Shown here piece by piece: positions 37,040-45,834 of a DNA stretch of 64,000 bases; position 1 is the first letter of the stretch, and the number at the start of each line of letters is the position of its first letter. The notes below the pieces were generated by a model. That model made no database searches. It was not told the origin of the DNA and worked only from the letters and a program-made list of their open reading frames with translations. Source of the DNA: JAVJST01 sp040219295 (GTDB lineage: Bacteria; Pseudomonadota; Alphaproteobacteria; Rhodospirillales; Casp-alpha2); contig JAVJST010000005.1 of the NCBI GenBank assembly GCA_040219295.1, positions 868,001 through 932,000 on the forward strand, written 5' to 3'. The position numbers were made by a program, and so were the translations under genes.

Positions 37040-38044
37040 TCAGACCACATCCGGGTCTACGATACCTCGACCGGGTTCGAGGGCCCGTTGCCACGCGAGG
37101 AGCGTATCCGACGGACCTTCTTCGAACGACATCTGGCGCAACGCGACACGGGCAGCAATCCGTTCGAACCGGGTATCGAATCGTTCCGTGTCAGGCGGCA
37201 TACCCCGGCGAACCGCGTCCCTGATCCGTGCCTTGGCGTGGACCATCCCGGGCACGCCGAAGGCATCGATCAAACGCTGAAAGCGCCGGTGGTCTTCTCG
37301 ATCGAATGACCGCGGCTCGCCGAACGTGTCGCGGGCGGGGTTCGGCGGGTAGGCGTTGAGGACCGGCAGCCAACCGACAGGGATTGGCGTGTTCGCGGCG
37401 AAAGCCCGGTCGTGACGAAGCAAATCCGGCAGAAGGTGCGTATGCGGGCCGGGCGGCGTAGCGCCGCCGGGCTGTGGAATGGGACCATAGACTTCGATGC
37501 GGGCAGCGGCGGAGCGGAACACCCGGTGCGGGCTGGCTTCGTACAGGCGCTCCGCCGCCGCGTGGCCCTCGGTGAACAGCGATTTGCCGAGCCAAGGCTC
37601 GATGTCGCGCAGCAACTGTTCGTCGGCGATGCGCACGCACGCCTCGATATGCGGCGCACCGACGCCGAGATCGACGAGAACACCGGGTCGGTCATCGGGA
37701 CGGATCGCGCCCTGATCCTCGCCGATCACCGTCAGAGCCGACCGGCCGGAAAGTGACGCGGCGGAATCCGGCATGCAGAGTGAAATGCCCTGCGACCAAT
37801 AGGCCGGCAACTTCGAGAGGCCTTCGTAGGCGAACAGCCGGGATTCCGCCGGAACCGTTAATCGCAAGGCGCCCAGATCGCTTGTGATCGAGCGGGTGCC
37901 GCCTGCCGACGACCGTTCGACAGGGTCGTCCGGGCCATAGGCGAACTCGGCAAGCGCACCGAATGTCCCGACACTCCAGCTAGTGGCGGCGCTGTTCAGC
38001 GCGTCGGCGAGCCACTCTTCTATCTCGGGAACCGGGTCCGTCAT
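37040..38044 (-). CDS. Conserved-looking protein of unknown function
   Basis: A 334-residue soluble protein that I cannot assign. No signal peptide or membrane helix is visible. Features are [18 protein letters not shown] (about residues 125-142), a proline/histidine-rich [20 protein letters not shown] (about 191-210) that could bind metal, then [16 protein letters not shown], and an arginine-rich C-terminal helix ([15 protein letters not shown]). Codon use resembles the neighbours. It stands alone between gloA and the divergent aldo/keto reductase gene. It may act with either, but nothing in the sequence shows it. Confidence 0.7.
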   Translation of the reverse strand: MTDPVPEIEEWLADALNSAATSWSVGTFGALAEFAYGPDDPVERSSAGGTRSITSDLGALRLTVPAESRLFAYEGLSKLPAYWSQGISLCMPDSAASLSGRSALTVIGEDQGAIRPDDRPGVLVDLGVGAPHIEACVRIADEQLLRDIEPWLGKSLFTEGHAAAERLYEASPHRVFRSAAARIEVYGPIPQPGGATPPGPHTHLLPDLLRHDRAFAANTPIPVGWLPVLNAYPPNPARDTFGEPRSFDREDHRRFQRLIDAFGVPGMVHAKARIRDAVRRGMPPDTERFDTRFERIAARVALRQMSFEEGPSDTLLAWQRALEPGRGIVDPDVV

Positions 38045-38174
38045 GGCGAAACCCTACGCCGGCAAACCCTTTTGCGAAACCCGGTGATGGGGTTGGATAT
38101 GGCCCAACAGGGCCATCGCCGCCAATAGGGGGGCGTGGCAGGATCGTCCGATTGCATTTCCGGGAGAGACCGTC

Positions 38175-39005
38175 ATGCGCAGCGTCAACCTGCCGTCCGG
38201 CGAAGCCGTTCCCGTTCTCGGGCTGGGAACATGGCGCATGGGCGAGAGCGCTGCGGCTTTCAAGAAGGAAGCCGTTGCGGTCAGGCACGCGTATGATCGC
38301 GGTATCCGGCTGTTCGACACGGCGGAAATGTATGGAGAGGGCGGCGCGGAGAAGGTGCTCGCGGCTGGGCTGGAAGGCGTTCGCGACGACTGTTTCATCG
38401 TCTCCAAGGTTTATCCACACAATGCCAGTTATGACGACGCCGTTGCTGCGTGTGAACGCAGCCTGCGCCGGCTCGGCACGGACCGGATCGATCTCTATCT
38501 GCTGCACTGGCCGGGCCGCGTGCCCTACCCGGAGACCATCCGCGCATTTGAGGCATTGCAGTCCGCCGGCAAGATTCGCCACTACGGGGTTTCGAACCTG
38601 GATATCGACGACCTCGAGGAGTGGTTCGCTGCCGGCGGCACGGCATGCGCCACCGACCAGGTGATCTACAACCCGACCCGCCGCGGTGTCGAGTTCGACC
38701 TGCTTCCATGGTGCCGCAGCCGGAGCATGCCGGTGATGGCGTATTCGCCGCTCGAACAGGGCCGTCTCGGCGGCGACGACGTTCTGCGCCGTATCGGCGA
38801 ACGTCACGGCGTGTCCGCGCTGCAGGTTTCACTCGCCTGGGTGCTGCGCGATCCGAACATTATCGCGATCCCGAAGTCCGCCGACCCGGGACGGATCGAC
38901 GCCAACATCGCCGCGCTGGATATCCGGCTCGGCGACGAGGACATCGCCAAGATCGATGCCGCGTTCCCGCCGCCCGTCCGAAAACAGTCCCTGGAAATGC
39001 TCTGA
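38175..39005 (+). CDS. Aldo/keto reductase
   Basis: A 276-residue TIM-barrel NADPH-dependent reductase. The catalytic tetrad is visible: D and Y in RLFDTAEMYGEG, K in CFIVSKVYP and H in DLYLLHWPGR. The cofactor motif appears as IAIPKSADPGRIDANI. It belongs with the bacterial AKR5-like 2,5-diketogluconate reductase/YeaE-type proteins; the substrate is unknown. The MFS gene starts one base after its stop, so it is part of the operon leading to the TMADH-like gene. GGGAGAG precedes the start. Confidence 0.92.
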   Translation: MRSVNLPSGEAVPVLGLGTWRMGESAAAFKKEAVAVRHAYDRGIRLFDTAEMYGEGGAEKVLAAGLEGVRDDCFIVSKVYPHNASYDDAVAACERSLRRLGTDRIDLYLLHWPGRVPYPETIRAFEALQSAGKIRHYGVSNLDIDDLEEWFAAGGTACATDQVIYNPTRRGVEFDLLPWCRSRSMPVMAYSPLEQGRLGGDDVLRRIGERHGVSALQVSLAWVLRDPNIIAIPKSADPGRIDANIAALDIRLGDEDIAKIDAAFPPPVRKQSLEML

Positions 39006-39006
39006 C

Positions 39007-40212
39007 ATGAGTGCCGTTCTCGATCCGATGGTTCTGGCGCCCGACAAACGCACCCGAGCACTGGTGGCGATCCTGCTGACGGCGTTCCTTGCCGGCATCG
39101 CCATGGGGTCAGCCATGCCCATGGTGTCCATGGCGATGGAGATCCGCGGCCAGAGTTCCGTCGCCATCGGCTGGGTCGTCGCAGCGGCGCCGATTGCGCT
39201 GCTGTCGACCAGCCCTTTCATCGGACCGATCGTCAACCGGTTCGGGTTGCTCGGCTCGATGGTTGGCGGCGCGGTGATTACGATGACCGCGTTCTTCATC
39301 ATGCCGGCGATGTTCGGACCCGTGCCCTGGTTCATTCTCCGTTGCATCAGCGGTATCGGCATTGCTGTGCTGTGGATCCTGGGTGAGACCTGGATCAACA
39401 CCGTGGCAACGACTGCGAACCGCGGCAAAGTCATCATGGCCTATACCATGCTGTTGACCCTTGGCTTTCTCGTCGGCCCGGCCCTGGCGCAGGTCTTCGG
39501 TGTCGAGAGTTGGCTGACGTTCTACGTCGCGGGTGCGCTGATCGGCTTGTCGGTCCTGCCGTTGTGGATCGCACGCGATGCCGCACCGCCCTTGCCGGAG
39601 AGCCCCAGTAACGCCTTCACCTCGTCGTTCCGTGCCGCACCCCTGATTATGTCGGTCGCGCTGATCGCGGGATTCACGGATGCCGCACAGATTTCGTTCC
39701 TGCCGGTCTATGCCGTGCGCATGGGGCTCGACCCCAACGCCGCGCTGACCATGCTGATGGTGCTGGTCGGCGGCAGCTGCGGGGTCCTGCTGGTCACCGG
39801 CTGGCTTGCCGACCGCATCGACCGGCGGTCGCTGCTCCTGATCTGCCTGATCATCGCGTGCGCGATGGGCGGCCTGCTGCCGTTCGTGCTGAACGACCCG
39901 GTGCTGGTCTGGCCGGTGCTGGCGATCTGGGGCGGGACGACGTTCTCGCTCTACTCGGTCGCGCTGGTCATTCTCGGCGACCGCTTTTCGCCCGCGTTGC
40001 TGGCCGGCGCCAACGCCGCGTTCGTCGCCATGTTCGAGGTGGGCAGCGTCGGCGGCCCCGTGGTGATCGGATATGCCATCGACCTGTTCGGACCGAACGG
40101 AATGCCCGCCGTTCTCGTCGCTGTCTGCATACCCTTGTTCGTCCTCGCCTATATCCGGCGAGGAAAACACAGTGAAGATGACGTGCCTGCCAAGAAGGAG
40201 ACCGCACCATGA
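39007..40212 (+). CDS. MFS transporter
   Basis: A 401-residue twelve-helix major facilitator (TTHQ-like/YfkF-type small-molecule transporter). Cytoplasmic loop signals are the G---NRFG segment after helix 2 (GPIVNRFGLLGS) and GWLADRIDRRSLL after helix 8. The ATG at 39007 is used; it is 1 nt from the aldo/keto reductase stop codon. The stop overlaps the TMADH-like gene (ATGA), so it probably imports the substrate of that enzyme or exports a product. Confidence 0.9.
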   Translation: MSAVLDPMVLAPDKRTRALVAILLTAFLAGIAMGSAMPMVSMAMEIRGQSSVAIGWVVAAAPIALLSTSPFIGPIVNRFGLLGSMVGGAVITMTAFFIMPAMFGPVPWFILRCISGIGIAVLWILGETWINTVATTANRGKVIMAYTMLLTLGFLVGPALAQVFGVESWLTFYVAGALIGLSVLPLWIARDAAPPLPESPSNAFTSSFRAAPLIMSVALIAGFTDAAQISFLPVYAVRMGLDPNAALTMLMVLVGGSCGVLLVTGWLADRIDRRSLLLICLIIACAMGGLLPFVLNDPVLVWPVLAIWGGTTFSLYSVALVILGDRFSPALLAGANAAFVAMFEVGSVGGPVVIGYAIDLFGPNGMPAVLVAVCIPLFVLAYIRRGKHSEDDVPAKKETAP

Positions 40213-42278
40213 CCCGTGACCCCCGATATGATGTCCTTTTCGAGCCGGTGAAGATTGGCCCCGTGACGGCGCGCAACCGGTTCTACCAGGTGCCGCACTG
40301 CAACGGCATGGGTCGCAACTATCCGGCGTCGCTGGCGGAAATGCGGGGCGTCAAGGCGGAAGGGGGCTGGGCAGTAGTGTGCACCGAGGAGGTCGAACTG
40401 CACTACTCGTCGGACATCACGCCCTACAACGAGGGACGGCTGTGGGACGACGGCGACATGCCGGCGCTCGCGCTGATGGCCGAAAAGGTTCACGAACATG
40501 GCTCGCTGGCGGGCATTGAACTGGTTTATCAGGGACCGCACGCACGCGGCTATCTGTCGAAGGAACCGCCGATGGGGCCGTCGTGCCGACCGAACGAGGC
40601 GCATGTGCCCGGGCACGCGCGGGCGATGGACAAGCAGGACATCAGGGACCTGCGCCGTTGGCACAAGAACGCCGTGAAGCGCTCGCTCGAATGCGGTTTC
40701 GATCTGATCTACACCTACTGCGCCCACGATCTGACCATCCAGATGCACTTTCTCTCGCTGCGCTACAACGACCGCACCGACGAGTACGGCGGCAGCCTGG
40801 AGAACCGCGTGCGTCTGTTCCGCGAAACACTGGAGGACACGCTTGAGCTTTGCGAGGGCAAGGCCGCGGTGCCGGTGCGCTTCGCCGTCGACGAGATGAT
40901 GGGCGAGGGCGGCATGACCTGCGAGAACGAGGGCCGTGATGTCATCGAGATGCTCGCGGAGCTGCCGGATCTGTGGGACGTCAATGTCTCGAACTGGGAC
41001 AACGACTCGCAGACGTCGCGGTTCTCGGAGGAAGGCTTTCAGGAGCCGTTTATCAAGTTCGTCAAGAACGTCACCACAAAGCCGGTGGTGGGCGTCGGCC
41101 GTTACACGTCGGCGGACCGGATGGTGTCATTGATCAACAAGGGCGTGCTCGACATGATCGGCGCCGCGCGTCCGTCGATCGCCGACCCGTTCTTGCCGAA
41201 GAAAATCGAGGAAGGCCGAATCGAGGACATCCGCGAGTGTATCGGTTGCAACGTCTGCGTAACCGGCGATCACCTGCTGACGCCGATGACCTGCACGCAG
41301 AACGCGACCATGAGCGAGGAGTGGCGGCGCGGCTGGCACCCGGAAAAATTCGCGCCACGGTCATCCGACGACAAGGTCTTGGTGATCGGTGCCGGACCGG
41401 CGGGAATGGAAGCCGCCCGGGTTCTCGGCGAACGCGGCTACGAGACGGTCCTCGCCGAGGCCACCGAAGAGCTCGGCGGCCGTGTCGCCAAGGAACGCAA
41501 GCTGCCCGGTCTGTCGGCCTGGGGTCGCGTCGCGGATTATCGCGAAGGCCAGATCCAGAAGATGACGAATGTCGATGTCTACCGGGCGAGCGATCTTTCG
41601 GTCGACGACGTCCTCGAGTTCGGTTTCGCCCATGTCGCGGTGGCGACCGGTGCCAAGTGGCGCCGTGACGGGGTCGGCCTGACCTGCCGCTTCCCGGTTG
41701 CCGGTCTCGACGGTATCGACGTTTTGACGCCCGACGATGTGATGGATGGTGCCGGGGTTTCCGGACCCGTGGTCGTCTGGGACGACGACAACTACTACAT
41801 GGGTGGTGTGATTGCCGAGAAACTTCGTGCCGACGGCGCCGAGGTAACGATCCTGACGCCAAACGGCGACATATCGGGTTTCACTCATAACTCCCTCGAA
41901 CAGCATCGCATCCAGAAACAGATCATGGAAATGGGTATCGGCATCGTGCCGCTGCACGGCCTCGACCGGATCGAGGGTGGAGAAGTGGTCGCCGTGTGCA
42001 ACTACACGGCCCGCGAGAAGCACCTGCCGGCGAAGACCATCGTGATGGTGACGGCGATGCTACCGAATGACGGCCTCTACCGTGACCTCATGACGCGCGA
42101 GAGCGACTGGGCGGATGCCGGAATCAAGAGTGTCGAGCGGATCGGCGATGCACTGGCGCCGTCAATCATCGCGCACGCTGTCTGGCACGGCCACCGCTAC
42201 GGGCGCGAGGTTGGCGAGGTGTTCCAGAACGACGTGCCGCGCTTCAAGCGCGAGATCAACACCGTCGGCGGCCGCTAG
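40209..42278 (+). CDS. Trimethylamine dehydrogenase-like Fe-S flavoprotein
   Basis: A 689-residue protein with the full TMADH layout: an Old-Yellow-Enzyme barrel (1-360), a 4Fe-4S motif ECIGCNVC plus a fourth cysteine 11 residues later, and a NAD/ADP-binding two-domain tail (VLVIGAGPAGMEAARVLGERG). C31 in NRFYQVPHCNGMG matches the cysteine that binds FMN covalently in TMADH, and the catalytic Y-x-x-H (IYTYCAH) and D (NWDND) are kept. By my recalled alignment, two of the three aromatic residues that hold trimethylamine are changed (Y60 to E; W355 lost). A different methylated amine, such as an N-methylproline or betaine derivative, is therefore likely. It oxidatively demethylates, releasing formaldehyde. 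Confidence 0.87.
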   Translation: MTRDPRYDVLFEPVKIGPVTARNRFYQVPHCNGMGRNYPASLAEMRGVKAEGGWAVVCTEEVELHYSSDITPYNEGRLWDDGDMPALALMAEKVHEHGSLAGIELVYQGPHARGYLSKEPPMGPSCRPNEAHVPGHARAMDKQDIRDLRRWHKNAVKRSLECGFDLIYTYCAHDLTIQMHFLSLRYNDRTDEYGGSLENRVRLFRETLEDTLELCEGKAAVPVRFAVDEMMGEGGMTCENEGRDVIEMLAELPDLWDVNVSNWDNDSQTSRFSEEGFQEPFIKFVKNVTTKPVVGVGRYTSADRMVSLINKGVLDMIGAARPSIADPFLPKKIEEGRIEDIRECIGCNVCVTGDHLLTPMTCTQNATMSEEWRRGWHPEKFAPRSSDDKVLVIGAGPAGMEAARVLGERGYETVLAEATEELGGRVAKERKLPGLSAWGRVADYREGQIQKMTNVDVYRASDLSVDDVLEFGFAHVAVATGAKWRRDGVGLTCRFPVAGLDGIDVLTPDDVMDGAGVSGPVVVWDDDNYYMGGVIAEKLRADGAEVTILTPNGDISGFTHNSLEQHRIQKQIMEMGIGIVPLHGLDRIEGGEVVAVCNYTAREKHLPAKTIVMVTAMLPNDGLYRDLMTRESDWADAGIKSVERIGDALAPSIIAHAVWHGHRYGREVGEVFQNDVPRFKREINTVGGR

Positions 42279-42281
42279 GGG

Positions 42282-43385
42282 TTACTCGTAGACCGCGACT
42301 GGTTCGCCCAGCGACGCGAAATCGGGTTCGATGCCGAGCCCGGGAGCATCCGAGGCATAGAGCTTGCCGTCGCGGGTTTCGGGCAACGGATGGCCGGTGC
42401 GTGCGGCGGAGTAGTTGTGCAGGTCCGTCGTGTTGTAGAGGAACCTCGCCGGTGTCGACGCCGCGAAGTGCGAAATCAGCGCCGAGGTGATGTCGCCGCC
42501 CCAGGTGTCCTCGGGCGTCACGCTGAACCCGTTGTCGACTAGGAAATCGCGAACCCGCCGGGCCTTGGTCAGACCGCCGAGATTGGAGAGCTTGAGGCAG
42601 ACGACCTCTGCCGAACGGTCGTTCGCGATACGCTGCGCCATGTGAAGGCCGTTGACGCACTCGTCCAGCTTCATCGGCAGCTCGCACTTGGCGCGCACCT
42701 GCAGGCATTCTTCGTAGGTTTCGCACGGCATCTCGATCATCAGGTCGAGATCGCGCACCGCATGGACGACACGGATTGCCTCACCGACGGTCCAGCCCCG
42801 GTTGGCATCGGCATAGGCATTCTCGCCGGGTTTGATAAGGGCCATGGCTTCGCGGATGCGTTCGATATCCGTCCGGGCGTCGTTGCCGACCTTGATCTGG
42901 AAGTGCCGGTAACCCACGGCGCGGTACTGCTCGAGCTCAGCCCGGGTCTCGTCTATGGGTTTCTGTGGACAGACCCGGTACATTGGCGCGCCGTCCGTCA
43001 GTTTGCCGCCGAGCAGGGTGGTCACCGACTGGCCGGTTGCCTTGCCGAGAATGTCCCAGCACGCCGTATCGACGGGCATTTTGGCGTAGCCGTGGCCGCG
43101 GAGCGTCTTGTCCATCAATCGCTCGATGGCATGGAGCTCCAGCGGGTTGGCGCCCAGCAACGCAGGCGCCAGCATGCGTAAGACCGTCTCGGTACCTTCT
43201 TCGTTGACGTCGATGTAGTTATTGCCGCCCGGCACGATCTCGCCGCAGCCGGAGATGCCCTCGTCGGTATCCACGACGGCTACCGTTGACTTGCCGGTGG
43301 TAAATACGTTCCCGTCACCCCACGCGTACTCGCCCCCGACATACGGCAGGTCCCTCCGATAGACGCTGATCCGGATAATCTTCAT
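42282..43385 (-). CDS. Enolase-superfamily (MLE subgroup) racemase/dehydratase
   Basis: A 367-residue mandelate racemase/muconate lactonizing enzyme-like protein. The barrel acid/bases K165 (FQIKVGN) and K265 (VCLKLSNLGG) and the magnesium ligands D193 (YADANRGW), E218 (IEMPCET) and D241 (KLDECV) are all present. The Q-I-K form at the first lysine and the spacing match HpbD (hydroxyproline betaine 2-epimerase) and cis-3-hydroxyproline dehydratases, as I remember them. A proline-betaine or hydroxyproline-type substrate is the best guess. It ends 3 nt from the convergent TMADH-like gene and follows the MDR gene by 5 nt. Confidence 0.85.
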   Translation of the reverse strand: MKIIRISVYRRDLPYVGGEYAWGDGNVFTTGKSTVAVVDTDEGISGCGEIVPGGNNYIDVNEEGTETVLRMLAPALLGANPLELHAIERLMDKTLRGHGYAKMPVDTACWDILGKATGQSVTTLLGGKLTDGAPMYRVCPQKPIDETRAELEQYRAVGYRHFQIKVGNDARTDIERIREAMALIKPGENAYADANRGWTVGEAIRVVHAVRDLDLMIEMPCETYEECLQVRAKCELPMKLDECVNGLHMAQRIANDRSAEVVCLKLSNLGGLTKARRVRDFLVDNGFSVTPEDTWGGDITSALISHFAASTPARFLYNTTDLHNYSAARTGHPLPETRDGKLYASDAPGLGIEPDFASLGEPVAVYE

Positions 43386-43390
43386 CGCGG

Positions 43391-44509
43391 TTATTCCTCG
43401 GGCGGGACGATGACGATATTGCCGACATGGCGCTTGGCGAGGAACGCCTCCTGTGCGGTGTGAATCTCGGCGAGCGGGAACGTTTCGGCGACCACCGGCG
43501 CGATTTCGCCGCGCTCGATGTAACCGATCAGGGTGCCGAACAGGCCGGGCGGAATCACCGTGGCGCCGGTGAACGTCAGGTTCTTTAAATAGAAAGTGCG
43601 GAGATCGAGTTCCACCATCGGCCCGGCGATGGCACCGGCGCAGGTGTAGCGCCCGCCGCGCGCCAGCACCTCGATGAACTGCGGGAACATGGGTCCGCCG
43701 ACCACGTCGGCGACGACATCGACCGTATCGCGCCCGATGGCATCCATGAGCGTCTGACCGAGATCGGGCGGCTCGCGGTCGATAACCGCTTCGGCGCCGA
43801 GCGCCGCGACCTGGTCCGCCTTCGCGGCCGCCGCCATGGCGACCGGCACGGCGCCGCGTCGCCGAACGAGTTGGATCAACGCGGATCCGACGCCGCCCGA
43901 GGCACCCGAGATGAGGACCACGTCGCCTTCGCCCACGTCGGCGCGGACGAGCAGATTCTCCGCCGTGATCGACGAGGTTGCGAACGTCGCCAGTTCGACG
44001 TCCGACAGCTCACTTTCGACGGTGTGCACGTTGGTGATCGGTGCGACGGTGTATTCGGCATAACCGCCGTTGCATTCGGAACCGAAGTAGCCGCATTTCT
44101 CCATGTTCAGCGGGTCGTCCCAGTCCCGCAGCCAGGTATCGATCAAGACGCGTTCACCAATGACTTCGGGCGCCACGTCCTCGCCGACGGCAACGATCCG
44201 GCCGCAGACGTCGGCGCCCTGGATCAGCGGGAAACTGATCCCCGCGCGGCCCCAGCTACCGTCCCGACCCTCGGCGGTGGCAAAGCCGGATGTACCGCCT
44301 TCGGCCGAGGTGCCGTCCGTCACGGTGCGCGAGTACCAGCCGGTTCGCGTGTTGATGTCCGTATTGTTGGCGCCGCAGGCGAGAACGCGGATCAGCACCT
44401 CTCCGGGGCCGGGCACGGGCACCGGGACGCCGTCGCGAACCTCGATCATGTCGAGGCCGCCGTGACCGAGAGTCAGCGCGGCGGTCATGGTTTCAGGTAT
44501 GTTCGTCAA
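43391..44509 (-). CDS. Zinc-free/MDR-family alcohol dehydrogenase-like oxidoreductase
   Basis: A 372-residue medium-chain dehydrogenase/reductase. It has the GroES-like start (VPVPGPGEVLIRVLACGANNTDINTRTGWY), the Rossmann GASGGVGSALIQLVRRRGA and the quinone-reductase-like lack of a catalytic zinc cysteine after ACGANNTD. A cysteine/glutamate pair in KCGYFGSECNGGYAEY sits where the structural lobe would be. The start is TTG at 44509, with GGAGG 6 nt upstream; an ATG seven codons later has no binding site. It lies between the CMD gene and the enolase-type gene in one leftward operon. Confidence 0.87.
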   Translation of the reverse strand: MTNIPETMTAALTLGHGGLDMIEVRDGVPVPVPGPGEVLIRVLACGANNTDINTRTGWYSRTVTDGTSAEGGTSGFATAEGRDGSWGRAGISFPLIQGADVCGRIVAVGEDVAPEVIGERVLIDTWLRDWDDPLNMEKCGYFGSECNGGYAEYTVAPITNVHTVESELSDVELATFATSSITAENLLVRADVGEGDVVLISGASGGVGSALIQLVRRRGAVPVAMAAAAKADQVAALGAEAVIDREPPDLGQTLMDAIGRDTVDVVADVVGGPMFPQFIEVLARGGRYTCAGAIAGPMVELDLRTFYLKNLTFTGATVIPPGLFGTLIGYIERGEIAPVVAETFPLAEIHTAQEAFLAKRHVGNIVIVPPEE

Positions 44510-44536
44510 GTTGCTCCTCCCACGGGCCGGAACAGG

Positions 44537-44917
44537 TCAGGCGCCGTCGCGCTCGGCAAAAACCTTCTTGGCGATCCGGTGGCATTCGACGCCGACCGGG
44601 ACACCGCAGTAAATGGCGATCTGGTTGATGATCGCCTTGAGTTCGTCGTCCGAGACTCCGTTCTTGATCGCGCCCTTGAAGTGGAGCTCCCACTCGTGCA
44701 TGCGGTTGAGCGCCGCAATCATGGCAACGTTGATGATCGATCGGGTTTTCTTATCGAGGGTTTCGTCACCCCACGCCGCACCCCAGCAGTACTCGGTCAG
44801 CAGTTCCTGGAAGTCGCGCGCAAACGGGCTGGCCGATGCGAGCGACTGCTCGACGTACTCGGCGCCCAGCACCTCCTTGCGTTTGGCGAGTCCTTTTTCG
44901 AAACGTTCCTTGTCCAT
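44537..44917 (-). CDS. Carboxymuconolactone decarboxylase-family protein
   Basis: A 126-residue CMD/AhpD-fold protein. The family pattern is FQELLTEYCWGAAWGDETLDKKTRSI, spanning about residues 36-61, then NVAMIAALNRMHEWELHFKGAI with the E--H pair. There is no CxxC thiol pair, so it resembles PcaC-type lactone decarboxylases more than AhpD. Its role is probably in the catabolic pathway shared with the MDR and enolase-type enzymes downstream. The start at 44917 has GGAG 8 nt upstream. Confidence 0.87.
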   Translation of the reverse strand: MDKERFEKGLAKRKEVLGAEYVEQSLASASPFARDFQELLTEYCWGAAWGDETLDKKTRSIINVAMIAALNRMHEWELHFKGAIKNGVSDDELKAIINQIAIYCGVPVGVECHRIAKKVFAERDGA

Positions 44918-45015
44918 ATGCCGTCTCCCCTGGATTCCTGATTGCTGCGCACTCGCTGCCGAATGTTCATGCGCCACCGTAACCGAACGCGTCGCAATTC
45001 TCGACCGTGAAACGC

Positions 45016-45047
45016 CAGATGCCGGGGCGTGGTGGCCCCGGCATCTG
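45016..45047 (-). repeat. Perfect 13-bp inverted repeat between the GNAT and CMD genes
   Basis: CAGATGCCGGGGC (45016-45028) and GCCCCGGCATCTG (45035-45047) flank a 6-nt loop. It lies 43 nt past the GNAT stop codon. No T-run follows on either strand, so it may act as an RNA-stabilising or Rho-linked 3' hairpin rather than a classical terminator. Confidence 0.7.
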
Positions 45048-45090
45048 CGCGAGTGGAAGGGATACGAAAATCGATGAAGTTGGGAACTGA

Positions 45091-45633
45091 TCAGGCGGCT
45101 CGCCCCATTGCGGCTTTCTCCGACCATGACAGCATCGCGCGGCCCTGCATGAGGTCGATCCTGGCCCCGAACTGGCGCAGCAGCGTGATCATGAAGGTGT
45201 CCTCGTGACAAAGATCGATGGCCACACCGTCGGCGCCACGCATGGCCGCGCACCCCATGATCCGGCTCAGCAACTGGGTTGCGACAAGAAGCGCCCGCGG
45301 TCCGGGCGCGACCGATACGGTGACCTCCGGCAACTCGCCGCCCGATGCCGGATGAAACTCCGCAATTCCGATCATTAGCGCGTTGATCCGGTCGGCGGCG
45401 CCGACGACGGCGACCGGACCGACCTTCAGTCCGTTGATGTAGCGAAGGATCGCAGTGTCGTCGAGCGGGGTGTGAAAACGCCATACCCGGCGGATTTCGT
45501 CGAGCGACAGGTAGAAGGCAGCGGCACCGGCAAGATCGCGTTCCGCCAGCTCGCGGATCTCGAATGTCCCGTACATTTCACTGACGGTTGCTTCGGGACA
45601 AAAGCGCGCTCCGTGGTTCGGATCGAATGACAT
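45091..45633 (-). CDS. GNAT-like acetyltransferase-fold protein
   Basis: A 180-residue protein resembling the GNAT fold: EIRELAERDLAGAAAFYLSL, then DRINALMIGIAEFHP (beta strands 4-5 region), TVSVAPGPRALLVATQLLSRIMGCAAMRGA where the acetyl-CoA loop would be, and IDLCHEDTFMITLLRQFGARI, the last two within those spans. The usual 'Q-x-x-G-x-A' loop is not intact, so activity is uncertain. ATG at 45633 has GGGAG 7 nt upstream. It is divergent from the DUF6134 operon and separated from the CMD gene by 173 nt with a strong hairpin. Confidence 0.65.
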   Translation of the reverse strand: MSFDPNHGARFCPEATVSEMYGTFEIRELAERDLAGAAAFYLSLDEIRRVWRFHTPLDDTAILRYINGLKVGPVAVVGAADRINALMIGIAEFHPASGGELPEVTVSVAPGPRALLVATQLLSRIMGCAAMRGADGVAIDLCHEDTFMITLLRQFGARIDLMQGRAMLSWSEKAAMGRAA

Positions 45634-45777
45634 GGTGATCTCCCTCGAATGGTCATGACGGATGCGATGCGCAACCGCCAACGATACCATTGTAAGACGG
45701 CTGCATTTCAGTCCGATGACCGGGAATCAGGGTATTCGTTTCAATTCTGTATCGCGGCAGACGAAGGCCGTGCCGGG

Positions 45778-45807
45778 TGATCCGGAAGCAGGAAAATTGC
45801 GTAGAAA
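45778..45807 (+). promoter_or_regulatory. RpoE (ECF11/singlet-oxygen type) promoter of the DUF6134-SDR-SnoaL operon
   Basis: TGATCC (45778-45783), 18-nt spacer, TAGAAA (45802-45807), matching the Rhodobacter RpoE pattern TGATCC-N18-TAAGA in sequence and spacing. Predicted start near 45814, 21 nt before the ATG. Confidence 0.75.
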
Positions 45808-45834
45808 TTCCAGAAAACCGCGTGGGAATCCGGA

